Origin: Beta vulgaris subsp. vulgaris
Taxonomy: Eukaryota; Streptophyta; Magnoliopsida; Caryophyllales; Amaranthaceae
NCBI RefSeq assembly: GCF_026745355.1
Contig: NC_079210.1
Coordinates: 8,872,697-8,936,696, forward strand
Direction: 5' to 3'
DNA: 64,000 nucleotides
The notes under the pieces were generated by a model. It saw nothing but the letters and a program-made list of their open reading frames with translations, made no database searches and was not told the origin of the DNA. The position numbers and the translations under genes were made by a program. Shown one piece after another: positions 56,714 to 64,000 of this stretch. Numbering within the stretch: position 1 is the stretch's first letter; every line of letters starts with the position of its first letter.

Positions 56714-57839
56714 TGATACATATTGATTAAGATAACAAGAGCATTCAAAGAAAGAAACAAGAACAAAGAAGAGAACATAAACGATTTGTTACAAACCGGT
56801 TCAATTAGATTGAACAACCACCAACTTTCACAAACCAAATACCACCAATCTAAGATCAAGTTATAACAATAAGCTTCTAACTTGCATCTACTTTGAGTTT
56901 CATTCACTAAATCAACGTTTAAGTGAAGGAATTAAGCAAAGATTTGATAAAGGTCTAAACTGACCGGAACATTCAATAAGCACACAGCTTAATGTTTTGA
57001 GCATAAAAGCTTCAATTTTCATTCAAATGACTTAATTCTAAAAGGAGTACAAAGCTAACTTATATGGCTACAACATGTCCAAAAATCAGCTCATTTGGAC
57101 GACGTTAGCTATGCCAACTAGGCTAAAAATAGAAGAAACAAAAATTACAACCATTACAGCACACTTCTAATAATTAGCTTAGCTACCCTATTGGACGAGT
57201 GAAAACAGAAAAACTACCAATTGGACATTGAAATAGATATCTTAAAGTAAATATCCTCAAAATTTCAAGCCAATTGGAGAAGGAATGATCATTGCCCAAA
57301 AACAGAAGAAAATGAAGGCTGCTGGAACGTGTACTGGGCAGATTGCTTTCCTTGCAATGAAGCTTCCTTCTTTCATTTGTTGTAGCTCCTTTCACCCATG
57401 TGAACTTCACATGGCTTAGTACACTTCTTGAAGTCTTCATTCAGCTTGAGGTGGACCCAAAAACAGCAAAAACAATCCTAAGCTAGCTTAGAAACCGGAT
57501 TACAAAGGAGCTAAACTAGCTTAGCTTTAAAACATGATTAGCTTAACTTAAACATGTAATTAGGCTAGTTAATCACCTACTAAACTTGATTATCAATACT
57601 TAATGATAATTAAGGTACATTAGATAATTAATCTTGCTTAAGAAAGATTAACAAAAGATTAACCTAATTAAGATGCTTAAGTAGAGTTTTAGGAAAAACC
57701 GAGCTAGTTAAGCTTGTTATCACCTTGATTAGGACAATTTAAGCCCTTAAAGACCTTAATAATCCTCAATATTAACCAAACCCAGAAATTAAACAAACTT
57801 ATGATTAATTTCAAGATCAGGTCAAATGCATATGCTTCA
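56714..57839 (-). repeat. Left LTR (3' LTR) of the gag-protease element
   Basis: Starts TGATACATATTGATTAAG, ends GCATATGCTTCA. Aligns throughout with 59627-60749, with mostly 1-3 bp gaps. Confidence 0.95.
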
Positions 57840-58034
57840 TTCTCCCCTTCTTGAAGTAAGATTCGTCCTCGAATCTTGTTCTCTTTTTCACCTGAAACAT
57901 GAAATTTATTGTTAGTGCACTCCCCTTCTTGAATTCTTTCTTGGTTTTTCTTTTTTCAGTCTTTTCTTTTATTGGTATAAGGTTTGCACTCAAATTGTTT
58001 TCATGTAGCTCACTATTTTCAGTGGATTTTGGTT

Positions 58035-58448
58035 TCAAAATGAATGGTTCAAGTGTAATGGATTGTGGTTTGTTTTGAGGCTATAAGTGTTTTCATAACC
58101 ATCATGTTGCACACGCCTATCATACATCCAAGGCCTTCCTAATAAGATTTCACAAGCCTCCATGGGTAACACATCACAAAGCACTTTATCTTCATAATAG
58201 CTGCCAAAAGAAAAACAAATTAGTGCTTGGTTAGAAATTTCAATTGAAGTTTCATGATTAACCCATTGAAGAAGGTATGGTTTTGGATGCTGGATCAATG
58301 GAAGCTTCATTTCCTTAACCATGTTTAAGGACACTAGATTGGCGCAACTCCCACTATCTATCACAAGTGAACATTTCTTGCTTTCCACTTCACAACTTGT
58401 CTTGAAAATCTGCTCCCTTTTTGAGGCCTTTGGAGCACCCCTCTTCAT
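58035..58448 (-). pseudogene. Aspartic protease of the gag-protease element
   Basis: On the minus strand: SKKCSLVIDSGSCANLVSLN has the retropepsin active-site DSG; KPYLLQWVNHE and VLPMEACEILLGRPWMYDR form the flap and second half. The frame at 58448-58035 overlaps the gag frame (58722-58390) in another phase, so a frame shift separates them. It ends soon after, near 58035, and only a short tail follows (58038-57817). Confidence 0.85.
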
Positions 58449-59464
58449 GGAGTAATCTTCTTGTTATGAGTAATGGACCTTCTTGGATTGGTTCAATCAC
58501 CACTTCTTCCACCTGCTCCTCTTCTTCTTGTTGCTTGGATGCTTCTTCTTCTATGGCTTGAATGTCTACAAGAGTCATGACTCTCTTGTTAGGACATTTT
58601 GTTGCATAATGGCCATAGCCTTGGCATTTGTAGCACTTGACATCCTCCTTCTTTGTGAGCTTCTTTGGTTCATCTTGTGGAGTGTAAGATGAGTCTTCCT
58701 CCTTGTTATCTCTCCCCGCCATCTTCTTCTTCTCTCCTTTGATGTTTCTCCACTTTGATGGCTAATCTGAAAAGTTCATCCAAAGAGAGTAAGGTTGTAA
58801 CTCCACCTTCCTCCTAATTCCTTTTCTAATCCCTAGAAAACGTGCATAGTTTGCTCCTCCCTCTCTTGTACATCAAGTTTCATCATCAATTCTCAAACTC
58901 ATGATAATGTTCTACTCCTTTATGATCTTGAGTAAATTCGCAATTGTTTATACAAATCAAGGTGTAAGTAATGGTAAAAACTTCTCCTCATTTTCTTTTA
59001 AGTTACTCCAACTCTTGATTTTAGGCTTTTGTTTTCTACTCTAGCTAGTACAACATTCTCCCACCAAAGGGATGCATACCCCTTTAGCTTAGCTACAGCA
59101 ACCTTGAAAGATTTAACATCATCATACTCCTTAAGTTCAAAGATCCTCACACCTTGAAACCCACTCCAAATAAGCATCTGGATTAAGGTTTCCATCAAAC
59201 TCAGGAACTTCTAACTTAATGTCTCTAAAATCATCTTTTTGTGGTTTTCTCCTAGTTCTTGAAGATTAGAAGAACCTCCTCACTACATCATAGCTACACC
59301 TTCATCCTCCACATTATCTCTCCTTAAAGGTCCTCTAACCCTTCTCTTACAACAGTCATCAAATTGCCATTTGTTCACTAAAGTGCTATTTGATTCTCCA
59401 CTCCTACCAACCTTGCTTCACCATTCATACCTCTTCTAAACTGATTTTCTTCACCTCCACTCAT
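58390..59464 (-). pseudogene. gag of the gag-protease element
   Basis: On the minus strand, gag starts at an ATG at 59464 (MSGGEENQFRRGMNGEARL). A middle piece is at 59198-58998 (FQGVRIFELKEYDDVKSFKV, LKGYASLWWENV). The C-terminal piece 58722-58390 holds one perfect zinc knuckle, CYKCQGYGHYATKC (CX2CX4HX4C), followed by a Glu/Gln-rich stretch. Frame shifts occur between about 59400 and 59200, near 59000, and between 58860 and 58722. It would form particles if repaired; as it stands it is broken. Confidence 0.8.
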
Positions 59465-59613
59465 GATTGATTCAACCTCAATGAAATAGGCTAGAAAGAA
59501 GAAAAGAAGTGTGTTTGGCTTAGAATAGGTTCGGTTTTGGGGGGGATTGTGTTTGGGTTTTTTGTGTGTTTAATGTGTTTGGGATGAATTAGAATGCTCT
59601 TAATCAACCTACA

Positions 59614-59625
59614 GCTCTGATACCA
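59614..59625 (-). other. Primer-binding site, initiator tRNA-Met
   Basis: Minus-strand TGGTATCAGAGC, perfect 12-base match to the classic site, one base from the LTR. Confidence 0.9.
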
Positions 59626-59626
59626 A

Positions 59627-60749
59627 TGATAATTGATTAAGATAACAAGAGCATTCAAAGAAAGAAAGACAAAAAAAGAAGAAACATAAACGATTTGTTA
59701 CAAACCGGTTCAATTAGATTGAACAACCACCAACTTTCACAAACCAAATACCACCAATCTAAGATCAAGTTATAACAATAAGCTTCTAACTTGCATCTAC
59801 TTTGAGTTTCATTCACTAAATCAACGTTTAAGTGAAGAATTAAGCAAAGATTTGATAAAGGTCTAAACTGACCGGAACATTCAATAAGCACACAGCTTAA
59901 TGTTTTGAGCATAAAAGCTTCAATTTTCATTCAAATGACTTAATTCCAAAAGGAGTACAAAGCTAACTTATATGGATACAACATGTCCAAAAATCAGCTC
60001 ATTTGGACGATGTTAGCTATGCCAACTAGGCTAATAAAATGAAGAAACAAAAATTACAACCATTACAGCACACTTCTAATAATTAGCTTAGCTACCCTAT
60101 TGGACGAGTGAAAACAGAAAAACTACCAATTGGACATTGAAATAGATATCTTAAAGTAAATATCCTCAAAATTTCAAGCCAATTGGAGAAGGAATGATCA
60201 TTTCCCAAAACAGAAGAAAATGAAGGCTGCTGGAACGTGTACTGGGCAGATTGCTTTCCTTGCAATGAAGCTTCCTTCTTTCATTTGTTGTAGCTCCTTT
60301 ACCCATGTGAACTTCACATGGCTTAGTACACTTCTTGAAGTCTTCATTCAGCTTGAGTGGCACCCAAAAAGCAAAAACAACTCCTAATGCTAGCTTAGAA
60401 ACCGGATTACAAAGGAGCTAAACTAGCTTAGCTTTAAAACATGATTAGCTTAACTTAAACATGTAATTAGGCTAGTTAATCACCTACTAAACTTGATTAT
60501 CAATACTTAATGATAATTAAGGTATCATTAGTACTAATTAATCTTGCTTAAGAAGAGATTAACAAAGATTAACCTAATTAAGATGCTTAAGTAGAGTTTT
60601 AGGAAAAACCGAGCTAGTTAAGCTTGTTATCACCTTGATTAGGACAATTTAAGCCCTTAAAGACCTTAATAATCCTCAATATTAACCAAACCCAGAAATT
60701 AAACAAACTTATGATTAATTTCAAGATCAGGTCAAATGCATATGCTTCA
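59627..60749 (-). repeat. Right LTR (5' LTR) of the gag-protease element
   Basis: Starts TGATAATTGATTAAG, ends GCATATGCTTCA. See left LTR. Confidence 0.95.
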
Positions 60750-60980
60750 CAAAAAATATTCAAAACATAAATAGATAGAAAACGAGTAAACTAAAGAGAA
60801 TAATAGATCAAGTTTGTCGTGAACAGCTCGATAACGGCTCGGCCAAAGCTCGATTTTGTCACAACTCGATTTGTTAATTTTAAGCTCGGTTCGAGTTTGA
60901 ATAAAATTTAATAAACAATTAAGAACTAAGCTAACAAGAGTTTTGGCTCGATTTGACTGATAAGCACCCCTGCTCATGTA

Positions 60981-61774
60981 GATGTTAAATAAGTTTGAAC
61001 CAATACTTCAAGTAGCAATTTGATATTAAATAAGTTTGTACCAATACTTCAAGTACCAATGAAACTTTTTATAAAAAAAAATTTAGAGATGCATGTAGAG
61101 AAAATTTTCAGTCAAAATGCAAAGATGAGTGCTTTGTGCTAATTGTTGTTTAAAATTGATTTTGTGAAGTTTGATTTGATTTTATAATTATGTCAATGGT
61201 TGTAGTTGGACCAACGTTTGTTCATATTGTTTTCCTAAATAATAGATGGAGATGATAAGACCAAAGTGTAGTATATCGATTTATATATATATATGTCAAC
61301 GTCTTTCAAAAAAAAAAAAAAATATATATGTCAACGATTATAACTTTGACGCAAAAAGTCTAACATGATAACTAACTAAACATGGAGGGACGGAGTATTT
61401 TTAAAATTTGATATTTTCTCACATAAATATATACGAGGTGTATTATTAAATTCAGCATTTGAAGATATTATTGAATCTAACATGTACTTATCTCGCACCA
61501 TTTCATATATGGTATTCATAATTAACAACCTAATTAGCTCCCCGATTTATTTCTCTTATTATGTACATACCACCCAAAAATGCTTGAGAAGCAAAGCAAT
61601 ATCGTCAACTAAGGCCGTGACTCGTGACTCGTGACTCGTGATTTGCCATGGAACGAGGCAGATAACTTTTGCAACATTGAAGAAAACACAGAAAGGAACA
61701 AACTAAATTGAATTGAACTGAACTGATTGCAATTAAATTGAACTGAAAATAAGATGGGGAGAACAGACCCTTAA
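60981..61774. other. Intergenic DNA with MITE scraps
   Basis: No gene. TTTGAACCAATACTTCAAGTA is locally duplicated with changes (60993 and 61035). GGAGGGACGGAGTA at 61385-61398 resembles a Stowaway/Mariner-like terminus without a partner. 61702-61774 repeats the CTGAAAATAAG..GGGGAGAACA..CCCTTA terminus of the 111-500 foldback element. Confidence 0.5.
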
Positions 61775-62431
61775 TGAAGGAATATGTCCTTAGACATCCC
61801 GACAATTACTAAATATAAATAGGAATAATATTATGAATAATAAATTATTCTTTTAGTAATCGTACTTTCTTGTTATAGAATAAATATGCTTAACAGGACA
61901 ATATGGATTGAGCCTATAACTAAAATAGATTAATCATATGAGGTCACACATTGTAGCACAAGTTGGACAAAGCAATCCAAAGCCATTTAGGATTAGGATT
62001 GGACCGGTCCAAAGGGGAATAGGAGGAGAATTAGCTCTCCTAGCTAGCCTATGACTCTTCTATTATATATACGATATAATATTAGGGTTTAGGTGATCAA
62101 TTCATTAATCAGTTTCTTTTAACAAGAGAAAGAAAGTGAAAACCTAAAATATTCCCTCTAACCGGCCCCTATACCATCAAAAGCAAGAGAATTTATACTC
62201 TTCCGTTCAAGAAAACGGTGGTGTTCAACTGGTGCTCGTGGACCGATTAGAGGAGCAACACTTGGGGCTCTCGGATCTTCAATACTTGCATACAATAGGG
62301 AATCACGCTACAAAGGTTTGATATTTAATCCCTATTGAATGATTCATGCGTTTGATTATGTTGCGATCCTATGATAGATGTTAGGAAATTGTTTCCTGAA
62401 ATTCCGCTATATACATTTATATATTCCTACA
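61775..62431 (+). repeat. LTR of a probable Ty1/copia element
   Basis: 657 bp. Begins TGAAGGAATATGTCC and ends ATATATTCCTACA, so TGAAGGAATAT/ATATTCCTACA are near-inverted. Contains a TATA-like TATATATACG (62062-62073). Followed by a base and TGGTATCAG (62433-62441), start of a tRNA-Met primer site, so this is the 5' LTR in + orientation. Lineage is a guess from LTR length and primer site. Confidence 0.75.
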
Positions 62432-64000
62432 ATGGTATCAGTTTTTCCTAATACATAATATTCATATGAGCATGTAACTATATGCAAATTTATTATTTTT
62501 ATTCAATTAAGGGAGGATTTATCTATGGCTTGAATTTGCATAATTAATATTTGATATTAATTAATTGGAAGTTGTAAATAATTGATTAATTTGTGATTTA
62601 TGCTCAAAATAGTTTATAAAGGTCCGAAATTTTTATTATTTATGGACGAAACTAATCGTTAATTTATTCATAATTTTTGGATTTTAAATATATAATTTAT
62701 TAGATTTAATTTATTTTATGTTTAATTTGATTAATGAAAGAAATAATTTGTTAACAATTAAATATTAGGTTTTTTAATTGTTAAATAAATCTAATGCTCA
62801 TCAACAACAAATATCTTGAATAATATGATAGCTTTAAATATTTTTCGGAATTTCCCACTATTTTTAGAATTATTTATCATATTATTTATGATTTTTTGTT
62901 ACATTTTATGTTTAATTTGATTATTCATAGAATTTAAGGATGACAATTAAAATATTTCATTTTATTTGTTAAGATAATTTAATAGACCACCCTAAAAATT
63001 ATTTTCGAATCTTCCAGATTTAATTGTTAATTTTCTATAATTTTTTAATATTATTTAATTCTACCCTAATTTTGAATTCTTGATTAGATTTATTGTTTAA
63101 TATAGATTGTACAATCAAATATTATCTCAACAAACCTAAAAATTATTTTAGATTTGTTAATTGATTCAAAACTTCTGCCACAAAATTTTGGAATTTTTTA
63201 TAACCAACTCAAATTCTAAATCTTTAAATAATTGCTAGTTAAAGATTAATTTGAATTTTGATAAATTGTTACAAAATTCAAAAGTGTTGCCCACTATGGT
63301 TGGGTGGCACCGGGCGGATTTGGGTAGGCGGCAAAAGGAAATTTCAAGGGCGGCGCAGGTAGTGGAGATCCCGCAACCAACAGAGCACATTCGACGTGTG
63401 GCTGCTGGTGGGGTTCCGCTGCTATGTGCTTGCGGCCGCCGCCTTGGCTGGCATATTCTAGCTTGACTATCGGAGTTCACCTGCGCGACTCGGTGGGTAA
63501 TGGTAGGCGGCTTTGGCTTAGACTACTAGTTGTATGGTGGCTTGTTGGTTTCAGTGAGGAGTAGAGCGTTTTCTTCATCAACATTGTTTTCGTGTGTGGC
63601 GTGGAGTTGGTTTTTGACTGGCAGGCGTGGGAGCCTTGGCTGCTAGTCAACGGTCAACAATTCACTATTAAAATAAATAAATAAAATTCTTCTGGGAAAA
63701 ATCTGGTTTTATAAGCTGAGCATAAATCTAAAAGTTCCTTTGATGCAAATTTGTGAATAATTTCGATTATTGCCATGTTTAAATAAGTAATTGAATTAAC
63801 ATAATAAAGTTTCCTAAATAATTTCTAGCTTAAATTTGTTAAGTTTTATAATTATTATAAAAAGTTTTATTTGCTTATTAATTGTTAATAACTAAATGGG
63901 TTGTGTTTATTTTATTATGATATTATAAATGCGTGGATGTTTAATGTAATGTGTATGATATTATATTTTGTATGTTATGACTAGTATAGCCCAAATTAGG
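62432..64000 (+). mobile_element. Internal leader region of the copia-type element, running off the window
   Basis: No gag start seen within the remaining 1.5 kb. AT-rich except for a GC-rich island at about 63280-63660. If the element is complete its genes lie beyond 64000; it may also be a gutted or solo structure. Confidence 0.45.
63280..63660. other. GC-rich island inside AT-rich leader
   Basis: Sharp change in composition: GTGGCACCGGGCGGATTTGGG, GGGCGGCGCAGG, GCGGCCGCCGCCTTGG. Frames on both strands are open for 70-80 codons, but none has a recognisable domain. Possibly a captured fragment. Confidence 0.5.

Larger units (their letters stand above)
56709..60754 (-). mobile_element. gag-protease-only LTR retrotransposon, 4.0 kb, TSD CAAAA
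   Basis: The element spans 56714-60749: LTRs of 1126 bp (56714-57839) and 1123 bp (59627-60749), 5-bp duplication CAAAA on both sides (56709-56713, 60750-60754), tRNA-iMet primer site on the minus strand (59614-59625, TGGTATCAGAGC) and a purine tract AAGAAGGGGAGAA next to the 3' LTR. The 1.8-kb interior encodes only gag and a protease; RT, RNase H and integrase are absent. LTR similarity is high, so insertion is recent. Confidence 0.95.
56433..60980. mobile_element. Probable hAT-like nonautonomous element hosting an LTR element
   Basis: 56441-56600 and 60800-60972 carry AGCTCGGCTCGA-type words (CTCGGCTTATTG, GTTCGAACTCGGTTCGAGA; CTCGGCCAAAGCTCG, AAGCTCGGTTCGAG). The right end is CACCCCTG and the left TAGGGAATAA, weakly inverted. 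CTCATACA (56433-56440) and CTCATGTA (60973-60980) could be an 8-bp duplication with two mismatches. The ends are decayed, so this is a reasoned guess. Confidence 0.45.

Noticed and set aside
61384..61398. Stowaway-like terminus GGAGGGACGGAGTA
   Set aside because: No matching opposite end or TA duplication found nearby.
61615..61641. CTCGTGACTCGTGACTCGTGA triplet repeat
   Set aside because: Short local slippage; no evidence of function.

Overview
The window is nuclear DNA of a flowering plant, most likely a eudicot. It is AT-rich, has long T-rich introns and noncoding tracts, carries plant-type class IX L-type lectin receptor kinases, and is filled with plant transposons: LINEs, Ty3/gypsy elements with tRNA-Met or tRNA-Asp primer sites, a Ty1/copia LTR, hAT, CACTA, Mutator-like MITEs and Helitrons. 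I cannot name the species from sequence alone.

Host genes: only three convincing host genes are present, all on the + strand, intronless, intact and near-identical: 804-2771, 4425-6395 and 50289-52262. Each encodes a 655-657 residue L-type lectin receptor kinase (signal peptide, legume-lectin ectodomain, one membrane span, RD-type Ser/Thr kinase). They are a tandem family; promoter-proximal and 3' flanking DNA are also shared.

Nest 1 (about 6545-26467): a 5'-truncated LINE (+) sits in the 3' flank of the second kinase gene. It is split by a noncoding LTR element (8801-25167, minus orientation, TSD ACAGC/ACAAC), which is itself split by a 9.3-kb hAT element (11993-21297, TIR TAGAGGTGTCAA, perfect 8-bp TSD ACTTGATG). 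The old 3' flank of the kinase gene resumes near 26468 and matches the flank of the first kinase gene.

Nest 2 (about 27400-48880): a decayed minus-strand LINE holds a hAT MITE (28849-29138), a CACTA element (29194-33242) that contains a second CACTA element and two Helitron ends, and a polyA-type retroelement (33656-47956). The last contains a full-length Ty3/gypsy chromovirus (34538-45801) and a solo LTR (46034-47718). A 57-bp retroposed scrap with a 20-bp TSD is also present.

Right side: after the third kinase gene come a small Helitron (52508-52765), a 5'-truncated LINE (53190-55010, minus), a probable hAT-like element (56441-60972) holding a gag-protease-only LTR retrotransposon (56714-60749), and a copia-type LTR (61775-62431) whose internal region runs out of the window.

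Together, the kinase cluster is the only gene content. Nested insertions have pushed copy 3 about 44 kb from copy 2 without damaging any of the three reading frames.
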